Assembly: GCF_030296015.1 (NCBI RefSeq)
Contig: NZ_AP027368.1
Location: 2,852,001-2,916,000, forward strand
DNA length: 64,000 nt
Source of the DNA: Ferrimonas sp. YFM
GTDB taxonomy: Bacteria > Pseudomonadota > Gammaproteobacteria > Enterobacterales > Shewanellaceae
Direction of reading: 5' to 3'
The translations under genes and the position numbers were made by a program. The first letter of the stretch is position 1. The number at the start of each line of letters is the position of its first letter. The notes below the pieces were generated by a model. That model ran no database searches. It was not told the origin of the DNA and worked only from the letters and a program-made list of their open reading frames with translations. Shown piece by piece: positions 52,617 through 61,870 of this stretch.

Positions 52617-53394
52617 ACAACACCCCTTGCTGATACGCCTTACTCACCAGGTTGGTGCGGTTGCGCGCCGCCAGAATCTGCCTGGCCCTGTCCAGATGGT
52701 AGTTGACGCCCCGCTCGGTCATAAACAGTTGCTGGCCGATCTCCTCGCTGGAAAAACCTTCCGCAACCTGGGCCAGGATCTGGATGCAGGTGGGGGACAA
52801 TACCCCAAAGTTGGCCAGAGGATTGATGCTGCGAAACGTCAGGGCATTGAAGGTCTCAGAGTAGGCCTGAATCAGCTCCGCCAGCTCCTGTCGACTCGAG
52901 GCCAACATCGTCTCCAACTCGTCGGCAGGCTTATCAGAGAACAGCATACACAGTCCGACGATGTCCTCTCGCCCCGGCATCACATGGTAGAACACCAACC
53001 GGGTTTCAAAGCCGTGGCGCTGCTTGAGCTTACGAAAACCAGCCAGGCGTCTTGATGGAATGCCATCGTCATGCCAGACACAGGGCAACAGCTCCCATTG
53101 AGGCTTAAAACCGCCTTGGCGAAAATTGCCGTCGGTATGGGCGAAGCGTTGCAGATACTCCTCCCGATAGCGGAGGATGTCCTCATCGGAAGCAACGGCG
53201 TACCTCATCCGCTTCAAATTAAAAAACCGCTTCCAGTCCAGGGAGCGGTCACAGTCCATCAGAGTTTTCTCTTTCTGAAACAGGTTGGGTAGCAGGGTGT
53301 AGTAGAATCTGCCCAGTCCAAACTCCGCCAGGCGACTGGAAAAATCATCTATTAGCTGCTGGTTTACCAATCCGGTTAAGGGTGCGGCCATCAT
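52615..53394 (-). CDS. Solo LuxR-type quorum-sensing-like regulator
   Basis: A 259-residue regulator with a LuxR C-terminal helix-turn-helix (LSPTCIQILAQVAEGFSSEEI, TERGVNYHLDRARQIL). The N-terminal 180 residues resemble an autoinducer-binding domain in outline (spaced Tyr, Asp, Trp in YREEYLQRF, HTDG, PQWELLP and a later MPG..GLCMLF), but key residues cannot be verified by eye. No luxI synthase is in the window, so it is a solo. Start 53394 or 53391, following GGGAG. It lies 57 bases downstream of the tetraheme lipoprotein gene and may be co-transcribed. Confidence 0.7.
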   Translation of the reverse strand: MMAAPLTGLVNQQLIDDFSSRLAEFGLGRFYYTLLPNLFQKEKTLMDCDRSLDWKRFFNLKRMRYAVASDEDILRYREEYLQRFAHTDGNFRQGGFKPQWELLPCVWHDDGIPSRRLAGFRKLKQRHGFETRLVFYHVMPGREDIVGLCMLFSDKPADELETMLASSRQELAELIQAYSETFNALTFRSINPLANFGVLSPTCIQILAQVAEGFSSEEIGQQLFMTERGVNYHLDRARQILAARNRTNLVSKAYQQGVL

Positions 53395-53451
53395 CTTCTC
53401 CCCATGCTGGGGGAGCCTGAACTCCCCCATCTGTTGTCATGCCTGATTAGA

Positions 53452-55323
53452 TCACTTCTGCGCATCCACGTGGCAGGTCAGACAGCTCTCCGGCTCCTTA
53501 AACTTAGAGTCCTTGCTGTAGTAGTCGGTCTTGTTGGCATACACGTTACCGTGTTTGGCGAGAGTTTGGGAGTGGCAGAAGCCACAGGTATAACGCTCGC
53601 CGTGGTTATTGGGCGCCCCATTGTTACCGTGACACTCGGCACACTCATAAGGGGCCATCGCCTCAACCACATGACTGTTGGAGGGATTGTGGCAGGTGGT
53701 GCAATCCGGCAGTTTCCAGCCAAAGTGACTCTCATCCAGCGGCGCCCGGGCCTGGGCGATGTCCTTGAGGTTGGCGATGTCGATCTCGGGAGAATCCACG
53801 TCACAGCCAGAGGGCACACCATTGTTGGTGTTCAGGGCTCCGAAGGCCACCCCCAGGTAGTTGATGTACTCCGGACCATAGATGATCATGTTGTCACCAG
53901 TCAGGTGAGGGTCGTTAGCGCCAAAGGGCAGACCAAAGCTCATGTAGCCGGTGGGACCATCATTCTCATACAGCTCCCCTGCTCCATAGTTGCGGGGACG
54001 GAACCCCTTGATGCCCGGCACCGAACTGACGCACGCATCCCGGTTCCAGTCTGATGGCATATCCATACGGCCTTTGCACATCACGAACTCATACAGACCA
54101 TGTTGACGGCCACCATCAGCGTAGTTTTCCCACTCACCTGTATGGTGCACAAAACCACACTCGCCGTTGTTCTTATAGGTCTGGTTGATGATGTTGCCGA
54201 GATCATCCTTACCGTTGAAGCTGATGGAGGTGGCCACATAGCCCTGTACATTGGCGTTGGTGCTCAAGCGCGGCCAGTAACTCCAGTTGATCTTAAGGTC
54301 CGGGCGCTGCTCCACCAGGGAGAGCCAGGCATCCAGCTCGGTGATGGTTCCGGGCTGATAGAGATCCAGGCGCAGGTTATGGGGCTTCACTTCAATGTCC
54401 TTGAACACTGCCCGCTGACCCGGCTGCACCAATTCGCCGTTCATGTCGTAGTATGGGGGTTTAAAGTCGATGACAATCTCAGGCACGATCACCTTGCCAC
54501 CGTTGGCCGCCAGCCGGTCCAACTCCTTCTGGTACTTGCGCTTGCGCACCTCCATCTCACCCGGCTGAGCCGGCATCAGTACGATGCTCATCTGGTTCTT
54601 CAGGGCCATGTGATCGATGCGGAAGTACATCTCCTCCTCTTTGTAATAGAGGTGATCCCCATTAAAGTCGCCATCGCCCACCTTGGCTTCCCAGGTGCTG
54701 GGCCCTACCAAGTACTTCCAGCCCTGGCCTTCGGTGGCACCGAGACGGGATTGATCAACACGCTCTGGCGCACCTTCAATGCCGCCAATGGAGGTGACGA
54801 AGTAGGTCTTGAGTGCCTCATCTTTCTCTATCTGAACGTCGATGCCGTACTTGTCACTGACCCACATCAGCAGGTCGAGCACCGAGCCACGCCCCTCAGG
54901 GAACAGATCAGGACGCAGGGTATCAATCTTGATTCCGGACATGTTGATGGCGGTCGGCGGTAACAGATACTCAATCTTCATCCCCATGTCCGCCGCTTGT
55001 TGAGCCATCTTAGTCTCAACCAAACCATCGACAGGGATCACCTTGGTTGCTTGTGGGCCGGAATCCGCCGCTTTAGCATGAGCAGTCTCCCCCTTAGCAT
55101 CGCCCTCTACAGGCACCAGAGACTTCACGATGGCAATCTGGATGGTGCCATCAAGCTGCTCGGTCGGACCACCAAAGACATAGTCGGGCTTAATCACCTC
55201 GGGCGCGGTGGGCGGCGTTGGGGGTTCGGGCTGGGTTACATCATCGCTGTCGCTGCCGCAGCCAGCCAAAACCAGGCTGAGCGCTATCGCAGACATCATT
55301 AAAATTTGTTTTTTCATCATCAT
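53452..55323 (-). CDS. Tetraheme c-type lipoprotein with large non-heme N-terminal region
   Basis: A 623-residue precursor with lipobox VLAGC and GSDSDD after the lipid cysteine, favouring the outer membrane. Residues 30-520 contain no CXXCH and look beta-rich (VIKPDYVFGG, GWKYLVGPSTWEAKVGDGDFNGD). The C-terminus has four heme sites starting at C541, C561, C580 and C614 (CTTCH, CAECH, CGFCH, CLTCH). This suggests electron transfer to or from something bound by the large domain, perhaps at the cell surface. I do not recognise the family. ATG 55323-55317 are alternatives; AAGGA lies upstream. Confidence 0.8.
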   Translation of the reverse strand: MMMKKQILMMSAIALSLVLAGCGSDSDDVTQPEPPTPPTAPEVIKPDYVFGGPTEQLDGTIQIAIVKSLVPVEGDAKGETAHAKAADSGPQATKVIPVDGLVETKMAQQAADMGMKIEYLLPPTAINMSGIKIDTLRPDLFPEGRGSVLDLLMWVSDKYGIDVQIEKDEALKTYFVTSIGGIEGAPERVDQSRLGATEGQGWKYLVGPSTWEAKVGDGDFNGDHLYYKEEEMYFRIDHMALKNQMSIVLMPAQPGEMEVRKRKYQKELDRLAANGGKVIVPEIVIDFKPPYYDMNGELVQPGQRAVFKDIEVKPHNLRLDLYQPGTITELDAWLSLVEQRPDLKINWSYWPRLSTNANVQGYVATSISFNGKDDLGNIINQTYKNNGECGFVHHTGEWENYADGGRQHGLYEFVMCKGRMDMPSDWNRDACVSSVPGIKGFRPRNYGAGELYENDGPTGYMSFGLPFGANDPHLTGDNMIIYGPEYINYLGVAFGALNTNNGVPSGCDVDSPEIDIANLKDIAQARAPLDESHFGWKLPDCTTCHNPSNSHVVEAMAPYECAECHGNNGAPNNHGERYTCGFCHSQTLAKHGNVYANKTDYYSKDSKFKEPESCLTCHVDAQK

Positions 55324-55388
55324 CTTATCCTTGCATCGAATATGCAGGGCAAGGATAAAAATCCGAAGTGGGGTCGTTCACTGGGAAA

Positions 55389-55416
55389 AATCACAGGAGG
55401 AAAACAAGCTGTGATT
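55389..55416. promoter_or_regulatory. Dyad AATCACAG-N12-CTGTGATT upstream of the tetraheme gene
   Basis: Two perfect 8-base arms separated by 12 bases, 66-93 bases before the lipoprotein start. The spacing suits a dimeric regulator; the arms contain CRP-like TGTGA/TCACA cores in the reverse layout. Confidence 0.45.
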
Positions 55417-55454
55417 CACGCCCGCAGGCAGGTCAAAAAAGTGGGAAAGTAACA

Positions 55455-55476
55455 GCCCCCGCACCACGGCGGGGGC
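55455..55476 (-). terminator. GC hairpin after the DUF2189 gene
   Basis: GCCCCCGC/GCGGGGGC with a 6-base loop lies 9 bases downstream of the DUF2189 stop on the minus strand. The U-run is poor, so the function is tentative. Confidence 0.5.
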
Positions 55477-55484
55477 CGGAGAGT

Positions 55485-56288
55485 TTACTCGAAGCGGCGG
55501 GGCCGCTTGGTCTTGATGGTGCGGATGTAGCCATGCCAGGTGGCATAACCCAGGACCGGCATGATCACCAGCATGCCGATGCCGGCAGTGGCAAAGCCGA
55601 CGACAACACAGGCTGAGATGATCAATGCCCACACCGTCATGACGCCGGCGTTGTGATACACGGCACTGATGCTGGTGCTGATCGCCGTCATGATGTCCAC
55701 TCGGCGCTCCATCATCACAGGTATGGAGAAGGCAGAAATGGCGAACACACTCACGGTAAACAACATGCCGAACAGGGTTCCCAGGCTCAAAAAGGGCAGA
55801 AACTGCTCGAAGTGGGCATTCTGGTTGATGGGATAGAGCGCATGGATCATCGCGGCCACCCTCATCCAGAAGATCATCATCACCGCCAGCAAGATGGCAA
55901 AGCCCCACTCTGATACGCCGTTGCGCCGTATGGCCCGGGCCGAGTGAAACAGATTGGGCTTTTTCCCCCGCTCCAGCTGCCAACTGACGTCATAGAGGCC
56001 GGTCGCCAGGAAGGGACCAATCAGCATAAAGACCACCAGAGCTGGCAGAATCACCAGATGGGTGCCGTGAATGAAGACCGCAGCCCAAATAGCCATGGAG
56101 GCGATGGTAAAACAGAAGCCATAAAACAGGCTGACCATAGGGGCGGCAATGAAATCCCTCACTCCCAAATGCATCCAGTGGAAGGGGTCGCGATAGTTGA
56201 GGGTGGCATGGGGAATCACCCGAGCAAAGGCTGGGGTGCGGGTGGGGGATTTCTGTCCCTGCTTAGGGACGGGTACTGTCTGAGGCAT
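55485..56288 (-). CDS. DUF2189 family inner-membrane protein
   Basis: A 267-residue protein with about six membrane segments. The N-terminus has the DUF2189 pattern: a soluble lead-in, WMHLGVRDFIAAPMVSLFYG, then ATGLYDVSWQLERGKKP, and the conserved C-terminal ATWHGYIRTIKTKR. Function is unknown in the family. It lies upstream of the tetraheme gene on the same strand, separated by about 160 bases with a hairpin, so it is probably a separate unit. The start is chosen by family length and GGAGAC upstream. Confidence 0.78.
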   Translation of the reverse strand: MPQTVPVPKQGQKSPTRTPAFARVIPHATLNYRDPFHWMHLGVRDFIAAPMVSLFYGFCFTIASMAIWAAVFIHGTHLVILPALVVFMLIGPFLATGLYDVSWQLERGKKPNLFHSARAIRRNGVSEWGFAILLAVMMIFWMRVAAMIHALYPINQNAHFEQFLPFLSLGTLFGMLFTVSVFAISAFSIPVMMERRVDIMTAISTSISAVYHNAGVMTVWALIISACVVVGFATAGIGMLVIMPVLGYATWHGYIRTIKTKRPRRFE

Positions 56289-56495
56289 AACGTCTCCTGT
56301 GGGCCTTGAGGCCCGGTCGACCTAACGTAAGTACACCGGTTTCGGTTGTGCTCCAATACAGAGCAGGGCCGTGCGTGGTGTACTCCCTACTGTCAGCATA
56401 GTCGCTACAGAAAAGGTTATACGCAGATCTCAGGATTGAGAGAGGTCAGATACTACCGGGTGGCAACGCCCACCCTCAGACATAAAGGGCTGCTG

Positions 56496-56732
56496 CTAGC
56501 CCTCCCGGTGCAGATCGGGACGATCAGAGCGGTACTCCGGCAACTCAGTTTTCAGGGTGAGAAAAACCAGAAACACTATGGCCAGAGGCGGGATAAAAGC
56601 GCTGAAAAACCCCAGGACGGAGCATGCCGCCGGTGATGACACCTTCTTTCGTGCCAGCAAGTAGGTCAGCACCAGCATCACCAGTGCAAAACCGAACAGG
56701 TCGTTGGCAGTGAGAGTGGAGACCAGACTCAT
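56496..56732 (-). CDS. Small two-segment membrane protein
   Basis: A 78-residue protein with two hydrophobic segments (LFGFALVMLVLTYLLA and FFSAFIPPLAIVFLVFLTL) and polar ends. AGGAAAAAG precedes ATG 56732. It looks real from composition and ribosome site but has no recognised family. It is 207 bases upstream of the DUF2189 gene on the same strand. Confidence 0.55.
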   Translation of the reverse strand: MSLVSTLTANDLFGFALVMLVLTYLLARKKVSSPAACSVLGFFSAFIPPLAIVFLVFLTLKTELPEYRSDRPDLHREG

Positions 56733-56942
56733 CTTCTTTTTCCTATCAAAAACATGGATGCCCCACGCCCTTTACAACGAGATAACATCATGATTATAAA
56801 GAAAAGTTTATAACTTCAATCATGTTGGCATTGTACCAGATGAGGGAATTCATTGGGTCTGGCCACGGCAAAAAAGCAGCAACCTCTGTTTGTGAAGCCG
56901 CTCACAGCTCATCCTGTTGGCTTGAGCCCCATCACCCGAGCG

Positions 56943-57425
56943 CTATGAGCCCGGGCGATACTGCGCAGCGCTGATAAATTGGTCGAAAGACTCGCACCAG
57001 ACAATGGCGGTGGTGTACTGGTCGAGTTCGACTCCCTCGGGCAGGGTTAACATGAAGTTGCGAAACACGGAGATCCCCCCCACGTCCACCATGGTGTGAC
57101 GGTTCTTAAGAAAGGCCTCTTCGGTCTCGATAAAGCTGGGGGAGAGATAGAGTCGGTAGGCCGGTCCGGGCGCCAGTTCCCCCTCCAGGGTAATACCCTT
57201 GTCGGACAGATACAGGGTACCCTCTCCCCAATGAAGCAGATCGCTGTCCTCCAGGTCCCGGCGAAACTCTCCCTGATACTCCGCCTGAGTACGAAGCCCG
57301 GCCAGGGCACTCTCGGGTGCCGGCGCGGGCTGACTCAAAATCGGCAGCAGATAGATGCCCAAGGCAATACCTATCAACAGGGCCATCAGGTGGCTGAAGG
57401 TCAGGGTAATGGCGCGTACTGGCAT
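56943..57425 (-). CDS. DM13-domain protein, membrane anchored
   Basis: A 160-residue protein with an N-terminal membrane anchor (LMALLIGIALGIYLLPIL), then a DM13 domain: GEFRRDLEDSDLLHWGEG, YRLYLSPSF, and the ending YTTAIVWCESFDQFISAAQY, whose single cysteine is the conserved DM13 residue. DM13 domains are thought to take part in electron transfer or redox interactions; the partner is unknown. AAGGAC precedes the start. It is divergent from the RegB-like kinase gene and may be its target. Confidence 0.75.
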   Translation of the reverse strand: MPVRAITLTFSHLMALLIGIALGIYLLPILSQPAPAPESALAGLRTQAEYQGEFRRDLEDSDLLHWGEGTLYLSDKGITLEGELAPGPAYRLYLSPSFIETEEAFLKNRHTMVDVGGISVFRNFMLTLPEGVELDQYTTAIVWCESFDQFISAAQYRPGS

Positions 57426-57601
57426 GGTGGCGTCCTTGTCATAACTGAAGGTGTGCTAAGAAAGACCGGAAGAATCAACCCCCACTTTCATCCTGCTCTT
57501 TCCTGATTTCCCGTGCAGGAATGCCAGTTGTCCATTGGCCTTCCTTCTGGACCATGATAGCGTGTTCCTATCAAGAAGTTTGCGATAGTTCCCAATAGCT
57601 T

Positions 57602-58873
57602 ATGCACTATCCTCAGTTTCACTGGTGGGACATGAGACGCGCCTCGGCCATTCAGCGTCTGTTGGTGTTCCGCACCTTTGCCCTCGCGGCCCTGGCCATA
57701 CTCCTGCCTGCCGCAGAGTTCTTCATCGATCCCGAGATAGGCTACCCCGCCCTGATCCCCATCATCACCCTGATGATCGTGTTTCACATCTTCAGCCTGA
57801 TTCGCTATCGCGATAAAACGATGATCAGTACACCGGCCATGTTGGGCCAGGTGATAAGCGACCTGCTGTTTTTGACCCTGATACTCAATAGCACGGGAGG
57901 CGCCACCAATGCCTTTGTCTCACTGCTGCTGTTGCCCATCGTCTTTGCCGGGGTCAGCCTGAGCATTCAGCTGCTTGGGGTGGTCACCCTGCTGGCCATG
58001 GTGGCATACAGCTACCTGCTGCTCACCATGCCCGAGCACGCCATGCACATGATGGACATGAAGCAGCACTTCATCTTTATGGGCGCCAACTTCTTTATCT
58101 CCGCCCTGGTGATCGCCCTGGTGGTGGGCGCCATGGCCAAGATGATCGCCGACAGGGAAAGATTGATGGCTCAGCAGCGCGAAGAGCAGCTGAGGCAGGA
58201 ACAACTTCTGGCCCTGGGCAGCGCCTCCGCCCAGGTGACCCATCAGTTGGCCACCCCTTTGAGTCACCTGCAACTGCTGTTCGATGAACTCAGGGAGAGC
58301 TACCCCAATGAGCCCGTCATCGAGGAGATGGCTCAGCCTCTTGCGCAATCGTCCAAACACCTGGAGTACTTTCGAAGCCTGGCCCAGGCGATTCGGGAGG
58401 GACGTTCAGAGAGGATGACGGTCAATGAGCTGCTGTCGGAGCTGACCGATGCGGTACTGCTTCATTTCCCAGAGCAGACCCTGGATTACCGTCATACCGA
58501 ACACCCAGGCGCCATCGTCTGTGATGCCATGCTGCTTCCGGCGCTGCTCAATCTGGTCCAGAACGCGGTGCAGGCAAACGAACTTCAAGGGGCAAACCGC
58601 CTCGAACTGAGCTGCCTGGTGATGGGCAATACCCTGAGCCTGACACTCAGGGACTTCGGCCCCGGAATCGAGGAACACAACCTGGCGCACCTGGGGGATG
58701 GGCTGCAAAAGAGCGAGTCCGGCCTGGGCATGGCTCTGATGCTCTCCAATGCCACCTTCGAACGGCTCGGTGGCCACCTGACCCTGTCCAATCACCCTGA
58801 AGGTGGTGCCCTGGCCAGGGTGACTCTGAATCTGGAACAAGAGAATGAAACGATTACTGATAGTGGAAGATGA
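57602..58873 (+). CDS. RegB/PrrB-like membrane sensor histidine kinase
   Basis: A 423-residue kinase with six N-terminal membrane segments. The loop STGGATNAFVSLLLLP corresponds to the GGxxNPF quinone-site region of RegB. H214 (VTHQLATPLSHL) is the phosphorylated histidine, and the HATPase part has LVQNAVQANE and SGLGMAL. The redox cysteine of RegB, expected about 40 residues after the histidine, is absent; only two cysteines occur, both in the ATPase region. ATG 57632 is another possible start. Its end overlaps the response-regulator gene by 29 bases, a tight operon. Confidence 0.85.
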   Translation: MHYPQFHWWDMRRASAIQRLLVFRTFALAALAILLPAAEFFIDPEIGYPALIPIITLMIVFHIFSLIRYRDKTMISTPAMLGQVISDLLFLTLILNSTGGATNAFVSLLLLPIVFAGVSLSIQLLGVVTLLAMVAYSYLLLTMPEHAMHMMDMKQHFIFMGANFFISALVIALVVGAMAKMIADRERLMAQQREEQLRQEQLLALGSASAQVTHQLATPLSHLQLLFDELRESYPNEPVIEEMAQPLAQSSKHLEYFRSLAQAIREGRSERMTVNELLSELTDAVLLHFPEQTLDYRHTEHPGAIVCDAMLLPALLNLVQNAVQANELQGANRLELSCLVMGNTLSLTLRDFGPGIEEHNLAHLGDGLQKSESGLGMALMLSNATFERLGGHLTLSNHPEGGALARVTLNLEQENETITDSGR

Positions 58874-59372
58874 TCAGGCTTTTGCGGCCATACTCTCCAG
58901 ACGAATGACCAAGCAGGGGTTTGACACTCAGGTCTGCCACAACGCCACCGATGCCCTACTCTGCGCCAGGCAATGGCACCCCAGCCATCTGCTGCTGGAC
59001 ATGAAGCTGGCCTCAGAGAGCGGCCTGGAACTTCTCAAACCCCTTAGGCAGACATTGCCTGATGCCAGAATCGTGCTGCTCACCGGCTTTGCCAGTATCG
59101 CAACTGCGGTCGAAGCCATGAAGCTGGGGGCCGATCACTACCTGGCTAAGCCCGCCGATACCCACACCCTGCTCAAAGCCCTCAGCGAAGAGTGCCCTTT
59201 GGACACCGAACTGGAGGAAGAAGAGGTGATGTCACCGGAGCGGCTGGAGTGGGAGCATATCCAACAGGCACTCAATGCGCACGATGGCAACGTCTCAGCC
59301 ACCGCACGAGCCCTTGGGATGCACCGCCGAACCCTGCAACGTAAGCTACAAAAAAAGCCGGCCCATCGCTGA
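58845..59372 (+). CDS. RegA/PrrA/ActR-like response regulator
   Basis: A 175-residue regulator with a receiver (LLIVEDDQAF, phospho-acceptor D52 in LLLDMKLASESG, YLAKPAD for the lysine) and a Fis-type helix-turn-helix at the end (ARALGMHRRTLQRKLQKKPAHR), matching RegA. It is the partner of the upstream kinase. In other bacteria RegA controls redox-linked genes such as oxidases and cytochromes; the targets here are unproven, though the divergent DM13 gene is a candidate. Confidence 0.87.
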   Translation: MKRLLIVEDDQAFAAILSRRMTKQGFDTQVCHNATDALLCARQWHPSHLLLDMKLASESGLELLKPLRQTLPDARIVLLTGFASIATAVEAMKLGADHYLAKPADTHTLLKALSEECPLDTELEEEEVMSPERLEWEHIQQALNAHDGNVSATARALGMHRRTLQRKLQKKPAHR

Positions 59373-59669
59373 TGGCCGGCCAACACAGAGAATATCCTTG
59401 TTGCAGGAGGGTGATGCTTTACCTGACGTATCACCACCTTGGGTCATTGTTATCCCCTGCCCCCCGCCCCTTCAAGCCAAGAATCACCAAGTGCGACAAT
59501 CTGCCGCACCTGCTGCGACCGGCAAGAGGGCTAAAGCACATTATTTAAATAAAACAGTTCATTACATTAACAGACCCAAAGGGGTTTGACTTAGCCAACC
59601 CGGCTCATTATTTTAACTTTTCCCCAACATCCACCCGTGACTGGACTGCAGACTCTCAAGGAACCTTCA
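59373..59669. other. Intergenic region between the RegA-like gene and the TAP-type peptidase
   Basis: Nearly 300 bp. It starts with the right arm of a hairpin that includes the end of the regulator gene (GCCGGC arms). It then becomes AT-rich around 59535-59625, a likely promoter for the peptidase-natAB operon. No gene is seen. Confidence 0.5.
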
Positions 59670-61139
59670 ATGATCTTCTCCCTAGCCCGATGCCGAGCAC
59701 TGTTGCTGGCAGCGGTCCCGCTCGTTGCCGGATTGGGGCAAGCCCAAGCCGACAGCCTGGCCCCCTGCTACCTGGACGGGCTAAATGAACAGGTAGAGTG
59801 TGGCAGCCTGACCCTGCCGGAGGATTACAGCCAGCCGAAAGGCCGCACGATTGAGGTGCATTTTGCCCGTATCCCCGCCATCAAGCAGATCCCCGGCATG
59901 GCCCCGCTGCTGGCGATCACCGGAGGCCCGGGGCAGTCAGCCCTCAATGACGCCGCACTGTTTGAGAAGGTGTTCAGCCGAATCCGTCAGAAACGCGACC
60001 TGATTTTGATAGATCAACGGGGAACCGGACGCTCCAACCTGCTCAACTGCGACGCCCACCTGTTCGGCAGTCCCCTGTCCGCCAATGACGAAACCCTGGA
60101 CTATGAGCGGCTGCTCAGCCAGTGCCTGAGCACCATGGACGCCGACGTACGCCATTATGACAGCCTCACCGCCCTCGAAGACTTTGAACAGGTACGAGCG
60201 CACCTGGGAATAAGTCAGTGGCACCTTTATGGCATCTCCTACGGCACCCGTATGGCTCAGCTCTATATGCGTCATCACCCCCAAGCGGTTGAGACCGTCA
60301 CCCTGGATGGCGTGGTGCCTATGGACCAGCCTGTGGTCACCATCAGCGATGCGGTGGCCAGAGCCAGCGCTCAGCTGTTCGAAGAGTGCCGCCAGGACCC
60401 ACACTGCCATCGACAGTTTGGTGACCTCGGGCAAAAACTGGAGACCACCCTGGGCAGACTGGCGGACACTCCGGCTGAACTGCAGGTGATCGATCCCCTC
60501 AGCGCTGCGCCCACCACCTTTCTGGTGACCCCGGCCAAGCTGCAGAGTGCCGTTCGCATGGCTCTGTACTCCCCCTCCAGCCGGGCCCTGATTCCCTTTA
60601 CCATCGATCAGGCGTGGAGAGGCAACTTCCAACCCCTGCTGGGAATGCAGATGACCTCGGAAGAGGATGGGTTTGGCATCGCCCTGGGCATGCATCTGTC
60701 GGTGATTTGCGCCGAAGATCACCCCAGGCTCACGCCGGATGAGGCCCAGCGCCTGTCCGACGCCTCCCTGACCGGGAAGAATATGGTCAAGCTGTTCGCC
60801 ACCGCCTGCTCGCTGTGGCAGATGCCTGCGGCAGCCACAGAGTTCGGTGAGCCCCTGACCAGTGAGATCCCCACCCTGCTGCTCTCAGGTGAAAAAGACC
60901 CCGCCACTCCCCCCTCCTGGGGCATCAAGGCACAAGCGGGTCTGAGCAACAGCCTCCACCTCATTGCGCCTTACGCCACCCATGGCGTGGCCTTCCAGAG
61001 CTGCGCACCCAGGATCATCCAGGCCTTCATCGACTCTGGCTCGATAGAAAACCTGGAAACAGACTGCCTGAAGATGGACACCCGCAGAGCCTTTTATCTC
61101 AATGCCAACGGCGTCGAGCCGGTGACGAGGTTGAAATGA
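59670..61139 (+). CDS. Secreted TAP/proline iminopeptidase-like alpha/beta hydrolase
   Basis: A 489-residue precursor with a Sec signal peptide (ALLLAAVPLVAGLGQAQA). The alpha/beta hydrolase domain has LLAITGGPGQSAL (oxyanion), DLILIDQRGTGRSN and nucleophile elbow YGISYGTRMA. The TAP-type C-terminal domain follows, with PTLLLSGEKDPATPP and a late histidine (THGVAF). Such enzymes release N-terminal residues from peptides or hydrolyse esters, here in the periplasm or outside. AAGGAA precedes ATG 59670. The stop overlaps the start of natA (ATGA). Confidence 0.83.
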   Translation: MIFSLARCRALLLAAVPLVAGLGQAQADSLAPCYLDGLNEQVECGSLTLPEDYSQPKGRTIEVHFARIPAIKQIPGMAPLLAITGGPGQSALNDAALFEKVFSRIRQKRDLILIDQRGTGRSNLLNCDAHLFGSPLSANDETLDYERLLSQCLSTMDADVRHYDSLTALEDFEQVRAHLGISQWHLYGISYGTRMAQLYMRHHPQAVETVTLDGVVPMDQPVVTISDAVARASAQLFEECRQDPHCHRQFGDLGQKLETTLGRLADTPAELQVIDPLSAAPTTFLVTPAKLQSAVRMALYSPSSRALIPFTIDQAWRGNFQPLLGMQMTSEEDGFGIALGMHLSVICAEDHPRLTPDEAQRLSDASLTGKNMVKLFATACSLWQMPAAATEFGEPLTSEIPTLLLSGEKDPATPPSWGIKAQAGLSNSLHLIAPYATHGVAFQSCAPRIIQAFIDSGSIENLETDCLKMDTRRAFYLNANGVEPVTRLK

Positions 61140-61870
61140 TTGAAGTACAAGAATTGAAAAAGCGCATCGGCGATGTTCAGGCGCTGAATGGACTCAGTTT
61201 CAAAGCTGAAGATGGCCAGATCACCGGCCTGCTGGGCCCCAATGGCGCAGGTAAAACCACGGCACTGCGCACCCTGTTTGGCCTGCTTAAGGCGGACGAA
61301 GGCCGGGCACTGGTCAATGGAATGGATGTGCAAAGTCAGATGCTGGAGACCAAGCGTCAATTGGGGCTGTTTCCCGATCCTTTCGGCCTCTATGAGCGTC
61401 TGACTCCCCGGGAATACATCCACTACTTCGCCACCATGAACGGCATGTCCAAACAGGAAGCCATCCAGGCCACCGACGAGGTGCTGGTCAAGATGCACAT
61501 GCAGGAGATCGCCGACCGTCGCTGCAAAGGCTTCTCCCAGGGACAAAGGATGAAAACCGCCCTGGCCCAGGCCATAGTCCATAGGCCTAACAACATCATC
61601 CTGGACGAGCCCTCCCGCGGCCTGGACGTAATGAGTACCCGCATCCTGCGCCAGACTCTCAGCGATCTGCGCGACCAGGGCCACTGCGTGCTCTTCTCCA
61701 GCCATGTGATGCAGGAGGTCGCCGCCCTGTGCGACCAGGTGATTGTCATCGCCAAGGGCAAACTGGTGGCTCAGGGCAGTCCAGAGGAGTTGTGTCGGCT
61801 TACAGGCCAAAGCTCACTGGAGGAGGCCTTTATCCAGCTGATAGGCACAGATGAGGGGATAGCGGCATGA
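61136..61870 (+). CDS. natA: ABC exporter ATPase NatA
   Basis: A 244-residue ATPase with Walker A GPNGAGKTT, signature FSQGQRMKTALAQA and Walker B NIILDEPSRGLDVM. The form of the signature and the PDPFGLYERLTPREYI region fit NatA, the ATPase of a Na+/organic compound efflux pump. Its start overlaps the peptidase gene by four bases and its end overlaps natB by four, so three genes form one coupled unit. Export of something other than sodium is possible. Confidence 0.87.
   Translation: MIEVQELKKRIGDVQALNGLSFKAEDGQITGLLGPNGAGKTTALRTLFGLLKADEGRALVNGMDVQSQMLETKRQLGLFPDPFGLYERLTPREYIHYFATMNGMSKQEAIQATDEVLVKMHMQEIADRRCKGFSQGQRMKTALAQAIVHRPNNIILDEPSRGLDVMSTRILRQTLSDLRDQGHCVLFSSHVMQEVAALCDQVIVIAKGKLVAQGSPEELCRLTGQSSLEEAFIQLIGTDEGIAA

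Noticed and set aside
56346-56636. A 96-codon plus-strand frame opposite the small membrane protein
   Set aside because: Low-complexity basic product, no ribosome site, and it overlaps a better minus-strand gene.
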